A DNA stretch of 64,000 nt from Brucella oryzae (lineage in GTDB: Bacteria; Pseudomonadota; Alphaproteobacteria; Rhizobiales; Rhizobiaceae), in the NCBI GenBank assembly GCA_012103035.1, contig JAAVLL010000001.1, forward strand, positions 2,144,501 through 2,208,500. Direction: 5' to 3'. Below the pieces are notes generated by a model. The model did no database searches. It worked only from the letters and a program-made list of their open reading frames with translations, and was not told the origin of the DNA. Of the stretch, positions 9,840-19,603 are shown in pieces (the first letter of the stretch is position 1; every line of letters begins with the position of its first letter). The position numbers and the translations under genes are program-made.

Positions 9840-11150
9840 ATGGCTGATCTTTCAACGAATTTCCTCGGCATCAAGTCGCCAAACCCGTTCTGGCTGGCTT
9901 CAGCCCCACCCACCGACAAAGCGTATAATGTCGAGCGTGCCTTCAAGGCTGGCTGGGGCGGCGTGGTCTGGAAAACACTGGGTGCAGAAGGCCCTCCGGT
10001 CGTCAACGTCAATGGTCCGCGCTATGGCGCGATCCATGGTGCTGACAGGCGTCTGCTTGGTCTTAACAATATCGAGCTGATCACCGACCGACCACTCGAC
10101 GTGAACTTGCGCGAAATGAAAGAAGTGAAGATGCGCTGGCCCGACCGCGCATTGATCGCTTCGATCATGGTGCCATGCGAAGAAGAAGCATGGAAAGCCA
10201 TCCTGCCTCTGGTGGAAGAAACCGGCGCAGATGGCATCGAGTTGAACTTCGGCTGTCCGCATGGCATGAGCGAACGCGGCATGGGTGCGGCTGTCGGTCA
10301 GGTGCCGGAATATGTCGCCATGGTGGTGAAGTGGTGCAAGCAATATAGCCGGATGCCAGTGATTACCAAGCTGACGCCGAATATCACCGATATTCGCAAG
10401 CCCGCCCGAGGCGCTCATGCCGCAGGTACGGATGCTGTATCGCTAATCAATACGATCAACTCCATCATTTCGGTCGATCTCGACAGCATGTCGCCAGTAC
10501 CGTCCATTGACGGGCGCGGCAGCCATGGCGGTTATTGCGGTCCAGCGGTTAAGCCGATTGCGCTGAACATGGTGGCGGAAATCGCACGCGATCCTGAAAC
10601 GCATGGCCTGCCGATTTCAGGCATTGGCGGCATTACCACATGGCGTGATGCAGCAGAGTTTATTGCGCTCGGCTGCGGCACGGTTCAGGTCTGTACGGCT
10701 GCAATGACCTATGGCTTCAAGGTCGTTCAGGAAATGATCGATGGTCTTTCAGACTGGATGGATAGCAAGGGTTATCGGTCGCTCGATGATTTTCGTGGCA
10801 TGGCTGTGGGGCATGTCAGCGACTGGCAGTATCTCAACCTCAATTATGTCACCAAGGCGCGGATCGATCAGGATCTCTGCATCAAGTGCGGTCGCTGCCA
10901 TATTGCGTGCGAAGATACTTCGCATCAGGCAATCACCAATCTGGTCAATGGTGCGCGCCACTTTGAAGTGATCGATGAGGAATGCGTTGGCTGCAATCTT
11001 TGCGTCAATGTCTGCCCGGTCGAAGATTGCATCACCATGGAGCAGATCGGTGATTTCGATCCGCGCACTAAGGCACCAATCCCGGCACAATATGCCAACT
11101 GGACGACCCATCCGAACAATCCGATGGCTGTAAAAGAAGCCGCAGAGTAA
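9840..11150 (+). CDS. preA: NAD-dependent dihydropyrimidine dehydrogenase, catalytic subunit PreA
   Basis: An intact 436-aa cytosolic enzyme, the FMN subunit that reduces uracil and thymine to the dihydro forms. Residues 1-310 form a dihydroorotate-dehydrogenase-like barrel (NFGCPHGMSERGMGAA, LINTINSI, SGIGGITTWRDAAEF). The C-terminal 110 residues carry two [4Fe-4S] motifs, CIKCGRCHIAC and CVGCNLCVNVCP. GAGGAG precedes the ATG. It is paired with preT. The next steps of the pathway (dihydropyrimidinase and carbamoyl-beta-alanine amidohydrolase) are encoded at 28.4-31.1 kb. Its terminator has been split off by the insertion sequence just downstream. Confidence 0.92.
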   Translation: MADLSTNFLGIKSPNPFWLASAPPTDKAYNVERAFKAGWGGVVWKTLGAEGPPVVNVNGPRYGAIHGADRRLLGLNNIELITDRPLDVNLREMKEVKMRWPDRALIASIMVPCEEEAWKAILPLVEETGADGIELNFGCPHGMSERGMGAAVGQVPEYVAMVVKWCKQYSRMPVITKLTPNITDIRKPARGAHAAGTDAVSLINTINSIISVDLDSMSPVPSIDGRGSHGGYCGPAVKPIALNMVAEIARDPETHGLPISGIGGITTWRDAAEFIALGCGTVQVCTAAMTYGFKVVQEMIDGLSDWMDSKGYRSLDDFRGMAVGHVSDWQYLNLNYVTKARIDQDLCIKCGRCHIACEDTSHQAITNLVNGARHFEVIDEECVGCNLCVNVCPVEDCITMEQIGDFDPRTKAPIPAQYANWTTHPNNPMAVKEAAE

Positions 11151-11158
11151 AACAGAAA

Positions 11159-11177
11159 CGCCGGGGAAAACCCCGGC
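11159..11177 (+). terminator. Left copy of duplicated terminator hairpin (lost its T tract)
   Basis: CGCCGGGGAAAACCCCGGC, nine bases after the preA stop, is repeated exactly at 12710-12728 on the far side of the insertion sequence. It is the target duplication made by the element. In this copy the hairpin is followed by CTCAGG (element end) instead of the TTTTT that follows the right copy, so as a terminator it should be weak. Confidence 0.8.
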
Positions 11178-11178
11178 C

Positions 11179-11197
11179 TCAGGCTGCTGACAAACCC
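11179..11197 (+). repeat. Left terminal inverted repeat of the IS
   Basis: TCAGGCTGCTGACAAACCC, identical to the reverse complement of 12691-12709 over all 19 bases. Its last bases form part of the left arm of the element's inner terminator hairpin. Confidence 0.9.
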
Positions 11198-11216
11198 CTG
11201 GCTATGCCGGGGGTTT
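11192..11216 (+). terminator. Terminator carried inside the left end of the IS
   Basis: An 11-bp stem (11192-11202 with 11206-11216, one G-T pair) and a 3-nt loop, ending in TTTTG on the plus strand. It lies before the transposase start, so it would stop read-through from the host gene (here preA) into the transposase. It replaces the T tract that the insertion removed from the preA terminator. Confidence 0.75.
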
Positions 11217-11232
11217 TGTGATTCATTGGGAT

Positions 11233-12604
11233 ATGTTGAAGAAACCAGCCGCCGCACAGACCGCGCTCGAGATGGTGACACTCGATCAACTGGTCCCCAA
11301 AGATCATCTGCTTCGCAAGATCGATGCGGTGATGGACTTCTCTTTCATCCATGATCGGGTTGCTGGGCTTTATTGCCCCGACAACGGCCGTCCGCCGCTC
11401 GATCCGACCCTTGATGTTCAAGGCGCTGTTCATCGGCTACCTGTTCGGCGTGCGCTCGGAGCGTCAGCTGGTGCGTGAGATCGAGGTCAATGTCGCCTAT
11501 CGCTGGTTCCTGCGCCTGAAGCTGAGCGATGCGGTGTTCGACGCCTCGACACTGAGCCAGAACCGGCGGCGGCGCTTTAACGACACATCGGTCGCCCAGG
11601 ACATTTTCGACCACATCGTTGAACAGGCGATCAGGCACGGACTGGTCGATGGGACGGTGCTTTATACCGACAGCACACATCTGAAGGCCAATGCCAACAA
11701 GGGCAAATACGATCTCGCGATGATCGAGAAGTCGCGCGCCGACTACTGGGCTGCTCTCGACCGGGCAATCGATGTCGAGCGGGCGCTGCATGGTCAAAAG
11801 CCTCTGAGGGAGAAAGAGCGCGAACCGCGGGCGACGGAAACCAAGGTGTCGCGCACCGATCCGGAAAGCGGCTATATGGTGCGCGACGGCAAGCCGAAGG
11901 GCTTCTACTATCTCGACCACCGCACGGTGGATGGAAAGCTCGCCATCATCACCGACATCCACGTCACACCGGCCAATGTGCATGACAGTCGCGTCTACCT
12001 CGACCGTCTGGATCGGCAGCGTCGACGCTTTGACTTCGCGGTTGGCGCGGTCGGGCTGGATGCCGGTTATGCGACAGCGGCCATTGCCCAGGGTTTGGAG
12101 GATCGCCATATCCTCGGCGTCACCGGCTACCGCACTCCGACGCCGCCGCGGGACGGCATGATGCGCAAGTCGAAGTTCGCATTCGAAACCGATGCCGATG
12201 GCTATCGCTGCCCCGAGGGGCAATTGCTCACCTATGCCACGACCGACCGCAACGGTTACAAGCATTATGTATCCGATCCGGCCATCTGCCGGACCTGCCC
12301 GCTGCGCGCATCCTGCACGTCCAACGCCAAGGCCATCCGCACCATCACCCGGCATGTCTGGCAGGACGCCCGCCAACGCACTGACGCCCATCGTCTCACA
12401 GCTTGGGGAAAAGCGATCTATAAGCGGCGCAAGGAAACGGTGGAGCGATCCTTTGCCGACGCCAAGCAGCTGCACGGCCACCGCTACGCCCGCTTTCGAG
12501 GCCTTGTCCGCGTCGCCTGTCAATGTCTGCTGCAGGCCGCAGCACAGAATATCAAGAAGATCGCAATGGCGCTGAACAAAGCGCCAGGGGCAGCCACCGC
12601 ATGA
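11233..12604 (+). CDS. IS1182-family DDE transposase (one apparent frameshift)
   Basis: About 456 aa. The N-terminal domain ([20 protein letters not shown], then [20 protein letters not shown]) is the usual helix-rich DNA-binding part of IS1182/IS5-like enzymes. The catalytic acids are likely in [13 protein letters not shown] (D), [11 protein letters not shown] (D) and [19 protein letters not shown] (E). The middle Cys cluster [10 protein letters not shown] is also typical. An extra T near 11415 breaks the frame in an otherwise continuous protein. Since neighbouring housekeeping genes show the same kind of error, inactivation cannot be concluded. ATG 11233 is chosen because the family pattern starts there. 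Confidence 0.85.
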
Positions 12605-12668
12605 GCGGCTGCGGCCACTTGCAACATCGCGCAAACGCTGTCGCAAAACGCGGCCCCTCCTAAAAACA

Positions 12669-12696
12669 AAACCCGCCGAAAAATATCAACGGGTTT
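12669..12696 (-). terminator. Terminator carried inside the right end of the IS
   Basis: Read on the minus strand, AAACCCG (12690-12696) pairs with CGGGTTT (12669-12675) and is followed by TGTTTTTA. It faces transcripts that enter the element from the convergent ABC operon, mirroring the hairpin at the left end. Confidence 0.6.
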
Positions 12697-12709
12697 GTCA
12701 GCAGCCTGA
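12691..12709 (-). repeat. Right terminal inverted repeat of the IS
   Basis: GGGTTTGTCAGCAGCCTGA, the exact inverted copy of 11179-11197. It is followed immediately by the right copy of the duplicated hairpin. Confidence 0.9.
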
Positions 12710-12734
12710 CGCCGGGGAAAACCCCGGCGTTTTT
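12710..12734 (+). terminator. Right copy of duplicated terminator hairpin
   Basis: The same 19-bp hairpin as 11159-11177, here still followed by GTTTTTC on the plus strand. Before the insertion a single hairpin stood between preA (plus) and the ABC ATPase gene (minus), with T-rich tails in both directions. After insertion each operon keeps one hairpin copy but only this copy keeps a plus-strand T tract. Confidence 0.8.
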
Positions 12735-12751
12735 CATTGCTGACAGATGAT

Positions 12752-13807
12752 TTAGCGACTAACGCGCATGCCTTTTCCGGCTCAAACACGTGGCTTGTTG
12801 CCGGATCAATAGCAATGGTCAGCACATCGCCCGGACGCACCGTCAGGCGTTCACGGAATAGACAGGTAACCGGCTGATCGCCGAGCTTGCCCATAACCAT
12901 GATTTCCGAACCGGTAGGCTCAACGATTTCGACTGCGACCGGCACGCCGTTGTCGGCAATCTTCATATGCTCAGGGCGCATACCATAAACGGCCTTGCTC
13001 GATAGGCTGACATATTCGCCTTCAGGAAGCGGCAGACGGAAGCCGCCTTCGGCCACAAATGAACCTTCCTCGATCCTGCCGTTGACGAAGTTCATCGATG
13101 GAGAACCGATGAAGCCCGCGACAAACATATTGGCCGGACGATCATAAAGATCGAGCGGCGCGCCGATCTGCTCCACCAGACCATCGCGCATGACAACGAT
13201 CTTGTCGGCCATGGTCATGGCTTCGATCTGATCGTGGGTCACATAGATCGTGGTGGTCTTGAGACGCTGATGCAGCCCCTTGATCTCACCGCGCATCTGC
13301 ACGCGCAGCTTGGCGTCAAGGTTGGAGAGCGGTTCGTCAAACAGAAACACTTGCGGATCGCGAACAATCGCACGGCCCATGGCCACACGCTGGCGCTGAC
13401 CACCGGAAAGCTGGCGGGGAAGCGGTCGAGCAGCTTGTTGAGACCGAGAATTTCCGCTGCACGATTGACACGGCTGTCGCGTTCTTCCTTCGGTGCGTTT
13501 TTCAGCATGAGTGCGAAGCCCATATTGTCGGCCACCGTCATATGCGGATAGAGCGCATAGTTCTGGAACACCATGGCGATATCGCGTTCCTTGGCGCGCA
13601 GATCATTGACCACGCGCGGACCAATGGCGATTTCACCATCGCTGATTTCCTCAAGCCCTGCGATCATGCGCAGAAGCGTGGATTTTCCACAGCCCGACGG
13701 GCCGACCAGTACGACAAATTCGCCGTCCTGAATATCCACTGACACGCCGTGCAACACGCCGACATTGCCATATTTTTGATCGCATTTCGGATGGATACAG
13801 ATGCCAT
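12752..13807 (-). CDS. Sugar ABC transporter ATP-binding protein (UgpC/MalK type)
   Basis: Energises the importer encoded just upstream. About 351 aa after bridging losses near 13775, 13410 and 12772. The start is [11 protein letters not shown] (ATG 13807) with GAGG upstream. Walker A is [12 protein letters not shown], the Q-loop is [12 protein letters not shown], Walker B is [15 protein letters not shown], the H-loop is [11 protein letters not shown], and the C-terminal TOBE-like domain has GMRPEHM. The signature region is garbled only by one frame error. It ends VSR before the shared terminator. It is the last gene of the left sugar operon and sits 15 bases after the second permease gene. 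Confidence 0.85.
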
Positions 13808-13822
13808 CTTGAACCTCAACTC

Positions 13823-14640
13823 TTATTTGACGGCACCTGCAGTCAGACCAGCAACGATCTGGCGCTGTGCGAAAACGGTTAGCAACAGGACCGGCAATGT
13901 CACCACAAGTGCCGCGGCGGCAAGCGGCCCCAGCTGACCTGTTCAAAGGACAGCATGTTGTAAACTGCGACCGGCAGGGTGCGCGTCTCGCGGCTTGCAA
14001 GCACGATGCCGAAGACAAAATTGTTCCACGAGAAGATCACCGCAAGGATCAGCGACACCACGACGCCCGGCTTGGCAATCGGGAGTGCAACTTTCATGAA
14101 CACCTGCCACGAGGATGCGCCATCGATAATGGCTGCTTCCTCCAACTCCAACGGTGTCGTCTCGAAATAACCGATCATGATCCAGATCACGATTGGAACG
14201 GTAACGACCAGATGGATGATGATCTGCGGCCAGAGTGTGCCGAGCAGACCCAGAGTCTGGAACAGCAGGAACAGCGGGATCAGGTAAGAAAGGCCTGGTG
14301 TCATACGCGCAATCATGATGACGATTGCCGATTTATGCGCCTTGAGTCGTGCGATGCCATAGCCCGCCGGAACACCAACCAGCAGCGCAAGCAATGTCGC
14401 CATACCGGTCACGAGAAGGCTGTTCCAAAAGTAGAGCAGGAAGTCGTTGGCCGCAAAGATATCGGTGTAGTTCGACCAGGCAAAGCGTTCCGGTATCAGG
14501 ATCGGCGGATAAGCACCGTTGTCGATTTCGTATTTCAACGAAAGCGACAGCATCCAGACGAAGAAGAAGATTGCCGGCGACACGATGATGAACACAAGAA
14601 GTGCAGTGCCAAGCTTTGAAAGAATAGACTTGCTTGCCAT
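13823..14640 (-). CDS. Sugar ABC transporter permease (MalG type)
   Basis: An inner-membrane channel subunit of about 272 aa with six predicted helices. The coupling loop to the ATPase is [20 protein letters not shown] (EAA motif, G at the usual place). The start is ATG 14640. A frame change near 13930 hides the C-terminus, which then reads [10 protein letters not shown], the classical end of this subunit. It belongs to the CUT1-type importer with the genes on either side. Confidence 0.85.
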
Positions 14641-14649
14641 GACCGGTCC

Positions 14650-15585
14650 TTAAGCGTTCCACTTGGTCGCTGGCGCAGCGCCAGAAGAACCAGTGACATG
14701 GCGATAATGACAATGAAGAACACCACGGCAATCGCCGATGCGTAGCCAATGTCGTAATAGGAAAACGCCACGTTATAGAGATAGATATTGATCGTTTCCG
14801 ACGCTGTTCCGGGACCGCCCTGCGTCATCGCATAAATGATGTCGAAGCTTTTCAGCGCATCAATCGAGCGGATGATGACAGCCACCATGATGAAGGGCAG
14901 GATCATCGGAAGGGTGATGTAGCGGAATTTCTGCCAGCCATTTGCACCATCGATTTCCGCGCTCTCAAACGGATCGCGCGGCATGGAGGCAAGGCCACCC
15001 AGCACGATCAGCATGACAAGCGGCGTCCACTGCCAGGTTTCAACAGCCACCAGCGACGGGATAACCGTGTTCTGGTTGAATATCCATTCCTGCGGTGGAA
15101 TGCCGATCAGCGACAGAAGATAATTCAGCACACCCAGTGCGGGTGATACATCATCGTCCAGACAAGGGCGACGGCAACCGGCGTCGCCATCATCGGCATG
15201 ACGAAGATGCCGCGCAACAGCCCGCGCATTGGCAGCTTGCTGTCAAAGACCAGCGCTGCGATCGTGCCTAAAACCATCGGAGCTACGACCGACAGGACCG
15301 TATAGACAACCGTATGCCACATGGATTCCCAGAAGCGCATATCGGCTGCAAGACGCAGATAATTGTCGAAGCCGACAAAGCTCTGCTCTCCACCAAGCTG
15401 CCACTGGTTGGCACTCATCCAGAGCGTAAATACCCATGGGAAGACGATCACCGCCCCGACGGTGATCAAGGCTGGAAGAACAAACGGCCAGTAACTCGGC
15501 CGCAAGCGGCTCTTGCCAGTCCTGGTGGAGGAAGCTGCATTGGCAGCAGCTCCCGTTTTGCTCCTGTCGGGGCGACAGATGTCAT
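14650..15585 (-). CDS. Sugar ABC transporter permease (MalF type)
   Basis: About 311 aa, six to seven membrane segments. The EAA loop is FESAEIDGANGWQKFRYITL, and the region before it has WQWTPLVMLIVLGGL, typical of MalF-like subunits. The start is ATG 15585, overlapping the TGA of the binding-protein gene (ATGA), which implies tight co-translation. Frame changes near 15558, 15130 and 14680 are bridged. The tail TKWNA is restored when the last one is corrected, putting the stop at 14650. Confidence 0.82.
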
Positions 15586-16914
15586 TTTCCTTCGCTCCGT
15601 GCGAGGACCGGACGGAATTCCTCCGTCGCGCGTTTCATTTCAGCTTCGGCGTCCGCACCATTCAGAAGATTGGTGAGACCGACACCAATGATGTCGCGGA
15701 ATTCCGTGACAGGTACGATGACCGGCAAGCAGAGCTGGCTGATCGGGGCAGACTTCGAGAGAGCTTCCACCCAGCCTTCCGGCATGGTGACGCCCTTGCG
15801 CACGGCCTCATCGTCGATGACCGACTTGCGGAACGGAACGCCCGATCCCGACTGCAACAGGCGGGCACCCATTTCCTTGAAATGGCCCACTGGCAGTAAA
15901 GATATGCCGCTTCCTTGTTCTTGGAGGCTTCAGTCACGCCGATGCCGTCGCCGGTCGTCGGTGCTGCCTGTGCATTCGGGCCTGCCGGCATGACGCCATA
16001 GCCAACCTTGCCGACAACACGCGACTTGTTCGGGTCTTCGAGCGGCGGGGCAAAACCGATGCCGTCGAGCCACATGCCGACGCGCCCCTGCAGGAAGTTC
16101 GACTGGCATTCCGCCCAGTTGAAGCCTGCAACACCGGGAGGTGCCGATTTGGTCATCAGACGCTGATAGAGCTTGGCAGCTTCGATGCCTTCAGCTGAAT
16201 CCGTCTGCAGGTTGCCGTCCGCATCAACCGACTGCTTGCCATAGCCGAGCAGGAGGCTGGTATAGACCGGCGCATTGGCATTCTTCATGCCGCGAGCGAC
16301 AAAACCATAGGTTCTGGTTGATGGATCGGTGAGCGTTTCTGCAGCGGCAACCAATTCTTCAAAAGTCTTCGGGAATTCGATGCCCTTAGCCGCGAACAGG
16401 TCCTTGTTCCAGTAGATGATCCAGTAATCGACCGAGAAAGGCAGCGCGCCAAAGCGACCATTGGCATCCTTCGCGAATGTCAGACCAGCGCTTGCGAAAT
16501 CATCTTCCGTCAGCGACGCCTCGGTCAGCGTCGGATCTTTCAGGAACGGATTGAGGTCGGCAAGCCAACCACCCTTTTCAAACTGGCGCTTCTGAACGTG
16601 ATAGCTGATATGGATGACGTCGAAGCTCGGGCGACCGGACGTCAGCTCGATCACCGCCTTCTGGCGCTGCTGCTGTTCGGGCATCTGCTCGGAATGCACC
16701 TTGATGCCGGTCAGTTCCTCGAATTCCTTCTGGTATTTCTGAAGGATTTCACCGCGCGGGCTCTTGATGAGGTTTACTTCAAGCGTGGTGCCGGCAAACT
16801 TCTTCCAGTCAACTTTCGACTGTGCGAAAGACGGGCTGATGCCCGTCATACCAGATGCAGCAATTGCTGCTGACCCCGCCAGGAACTGGCGACGTGTTGA
16901 CGTAATAAATTCAT
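15582..16914 (-). CDS. Sugar ABC transporter substrate-binding protein with Tat signal
   Basis: Periplasmic binding protein, about 444 aa, solute-binding family 1. The N-terminus read in the correct frame contains STRRQFLAGSAAIAASGM, a clear twin-arginine signal with RRQFL. ATG 16914 is preferred because GGAGG lies 8 bases upstream, but one A must be restored. The middle contains LPFSVDYWIIYWNKDLFAAK, usual for sugar binders. A second frame change near 15900 leads to the C-terminal half ending ARSEGK. The substrate is unknown. Tat export means it folds before export, which is less common for sugar-binding proteins. Confidence 0.82.
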
Positions 16915-16973
16915 TGCATGCTCCTCCCTATCCTTCTTCCGACCTGGCAACTCCTCTTGCCCGGCCCTAGTTG

Positions 16974-17634
16974 TTAAATCTGCAAAGCCAGCTTCCGCGC
17001 ATTGTTGATGTGAACGGCGATGGCATCCATGGCTGTTTGCGGATCGCGTGTTTCGATTGCTGCGAGGACGGCCAGATGTTCCTGCATGACCGGGATAACA
17101 CGTCCGGTGATGCGGAATCGCTCCTGATTGATCAGGCGCATCTTGATGGTGTTGGTCTGATAGGCGCGCCAGATGATTTCATTATCGAGCGAGCCGACAA
17201 TCGTATCGTGCAGGCTCCAGTCGATATTCTGCGCCCGTTCTTCAAGCTCCGGCGTTTCACCTTCTGCCTTTGCACGCTCCAGAGTTTCCTCATGTTCCGC
17301 ACGCAATGAGCGCAGCAACTCATCGGAAGCCGACTGGCAGAAAATCGCAATCGACTCCTTTTCGATGAAAAGGCGGAACTGAAACGCTTCGCGGATCAGA
17401 TTGAGATCAATATGGGCGATCTGGAGCCCACGCTGCGGCACGGTCTTGATAAGACCTTCCGCTTCAAGACGCGGATCAGTTCGCGGATCGCCCCAGCGTC
17501 AAGCCCGTCATGGTGACGAGCTGGCGCTGCGAAACGAACTGGCCCGGATGAAAATCACGCGCCAGCAAATGCCGGGTGAAGCTCTGATAAGCCTTATCCC
17601 GCAATTTCACCGGTTCGTTGTGATCGTCTGCCAA
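16974..17634 (-). CDS. GntR-family regulator with FCD domain
   Basis: About 220 aa. The N-terminal winged helix (FHPGQFVSQRQLVTMTG, IRELIPRLEAEGLIKTVPQRG after one correction near 17490) is followed by an all-helical FCD ligand-binding domain with IDWSLHDTIVGSLDNE and EHLAVLAAIETRDPQTAM. His residues in this part usually bind a metal and an organic acid. The best start is TTG 17634 preceded by GGGAC. It lies inside the left sugar operon between the aldolase and the importer, so it probably controls that operon in response to a pathway intermediate. Confidence 0.82.
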
Positions 17635-17671
17635 AGCCTGTCCCTCTTAGTCCCGCTTGCTTATGCCGCCC

Positions 17672-18574
17672 TTAAGCCGCTTTTGCCATATGCAAACGGT
17701 CGAATACACTGCCAATTGCATCGAATTCCGCATCATTCAACGATATCAGCGGTGCACGTACGCGACGCCACTCCTTGTCACCCGTATGACGCGCCACCAT
17801 GGCCTTGACCGCAGGCGTTACGGGATAGTTCAGCAACTGCTGCACGGCATCGACCAGTTCGGCATCATCCTGACCGTCATTGATCATGCGCAGCAGGCGG
17901 TGCGGGAACAGATTTGCCATGCCGGAAATTGCGCCTTGCCCACCAAGACGAACACCAGCTGCAAGATCGCGCTCATCGCCGATCAGGATCGCAATGTCCT
18001 TGTGGGCTGCAAGCAGCTTTTCCGTATAGGCCCAATTACCGGACGAATCCTTCACGCCCGTAACAATGTCACCGAAAGCCGCACGCAGACGACCGATGAG
18101 ATTGACCGACAGTTCAACCGCAGTCACCGACGGAATATTGTAGAGAATGATGCTGCGCGCATCTTCGCCCAAACCTTTGAAGACTGCCGAGAACCAGTCG
18201 AACAGGCCCTCATCGGAGAGGTTCTTGAAATAGGAAGGCGGCGCCAGAAGGATGGCCTTGCAGCCGCGACGCAACGCATCGCCTGCCTGAAGAACCGCAT
18301 CGGCAACCGAGTTCTCCATAACGCCAACAACGATATTGGCGGCAGGAAAGCCCTGCGCGATAAACGCATCAAGAAGTGCGGCGCGCTCGGCATCGGCAAT
18401 CGACGAACCTTCGCCGGTGGTGCCGAACAGGGTTACGCTTGAGCAGCCATTATCAAGGCGTGCGCGTGCGTGCTTCAGCGCACGGCTGACATCAATCTTG
18501 CCATCTGCATCGAATGGCGTCGTAAGCGCTGCAGAGAGCCCAAAGCGCTCCTGCCCTGAATGATTGTGCGCCAA
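17672..18574 (-). CDS. DapA-family aldolase/synthase
   Basis: An intact TIM-barrel enzyme of 300 aa. TLFGTTGEGSS is the carboxylate-binding loop, SIILYNIPSVTAV carries the catalytic Tyr, and VTGVKDSSGNW carries the Schiff-base Lys. The start is TTG 18574 with GGAGGAG seven bases upstream. In a sugar operon with a kinase and a dehydrogenase it is more likely a 2-keto-3-deoxy sugar acid aldolase or dehydratase than a lysine-pathway enzyme. The true substrate cannot be read from sequence. Confidence 0.85.
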   Translation of the reverse strand: MAHNHSGQERFGLSAALTTPFDADGKIDVSRALKHARARLDNGCSSVTLFGTTGEGSSIADAERAALLDAFIAQGFPAANIVVGVMENSVADAVLQAGDALRRGCKAILLAPPSYFKNLSDEGLFDWFSAVFKGLGEDARSIILYNIPSVTAVELSVNLIGRLRAAFGDIVTGVKDSSGNWAYTEKLLAAHKDIAILIGDERDLAAGVRLGGQGAISGMANLFPHRLLRMINDGQDDAELVDAVQQLLNYPVTPAVKAMVARHTGDKEWRRVRAPLISLNDAEFDAIGSVFDRLHMAKAA

Positions 18575-18683
18575 AACTGGCTCCTCCCAAATTTGAACTT
18601 TAAGTTCGCACATACTAACATGTTAGTAAAGAGTCAATCCGGGTTCAGTACGTAATCGCACTTTTTGAAGAGCGTTTCGATGC

Positions 18684-19601
18684 TTATTGAGCGGGAACGA
18701 TACCGCTTTCGATAAAGCTGATAACTTCGGCCTCGCCTGGCGAGCCGGCACGTCCGCCAAAGCGCGCGCATTTGATGGCGGCAGCGGCATTGGCAAAGCG
18801 GATGATGTCGGTCATCTCGTTGCCTTCCACCAGACCATGCGCGAAAGCGCCATGGAACACGTCGCCTGCAGCCAGCGTATCGACTGCATTGACCTTGAAA
18901 CCCGCAACATGGGAAACCGGCTTGCCAGCGCCTTCCGCCCAATAGCAGCCGTCTGCGCCAGCCGTGACAGACGTGAAAACATCATAGCGGTTGCTGAGAA
19001 TTCGGACGCATTCACGCAAATCCGTAGTGCCCGCAACGCTGATCGCGGCAGGCTCCGATGCAACAATATGAGTTGCAAGCGGCAGCAGTGTTTCCAGCAA
19101 TTCGACAGGCGCGGTATCGGCATCCAGGATGGCCGGAATACCTGCATCGCACGCAGCACGCAGCGCAGTTTCAGCTGCCCAAGGCCAGCGCACATCGGTC
19201 ATGACGGCAGCATAGGCTCCTGCCGTAATCGGCGGCACCGGATCAGACGGACTTGCAAGCCTGCGATCATAAAAGGCACAATGATGCGTTCACCATTCGC
19301 ATCGACAAGGATCGAAGAAAATGCCGTGCGCGCGCCTTCCAGCCGCCGAATATGGCTGCAATCAATGCCTTCGGCTTCCAGTTCTGCAACGGCACGATCA
19401 CCCACCGGATCAATCCCGCAGAAGCCCAGAGCGCCACATCGCCGCCAAGCCGGGCAATAGCGGCAGCCGCACTAGAAGCCATGCCGGCTGCGATTTCACG
19501 GCTTCGCGCGGCAGATATTTACCTGCCGCGTGTGGGAGTTCATCAAGGCGGAGAATGGTGTCCATGGTGAGGGCACCAACGCAGAGAATTTTGGAAGTCA
19601 T
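18684..19601 (-). CDS. PfkB-family carbohydrate kinase
   Basis: About 305 aa of ribokinase fold. The start is MTSKILCVGALTMDTILRL at 19601. Frame changes near 19490, 19395 and 19240 are bridged. The C-terminal signature DTLAAGDVFHGAFAHGL contains the catalytic Asp and anion hole. The form DTLxAGDVFHGAF is the variant I associate with kinases of modified hexoses rather than ribokinase proper. It begins 3 bases after the reductase stop, so both are in one operon. It would phosphorylate a sugar or a keto-deoxy acid before cleavage by the DapA-like enzyme. Confidence 0.8.
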
Positions 19602-19603
19602 GA

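Larger units (their letters stand above)
11178..12709 (+). mobile_element. IS1182-type insertion sequence (about 1.53 kb)
   Basis: Bounded by perfect 19-bp inverted repeats (11179-11197 and 12691-12709), with one transposase gene filling the interior. It is flanked by a 19-bp direct repeat that is itself a terminator hairpin. Members of the IS1182 family are known for long and variable target duplications and for palindromic targets, which fits. The element lies between convergent operons, so it breaks no gene. The exact outer base on the left (C11178) is ambiguous. Apart from one apparent 1-nt insertion in the transposase it looks complete and recent. Confidence 0.9.

Noticed and set aside
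11400..11480. Possible programmed frameshift in the transposase gene
   Set aside because: IS1182-type elements use a single open frame, the site is not a slippery heptamer, and the same kind of 1-nt error occurs in many host genes here.
11345..12646. 433-codon open frame antisense to the transposase gene
   Set aside because: It has no family pattern. The plus strand encodes a clear transposase, and the frame is open because of GC-rich codon bias.
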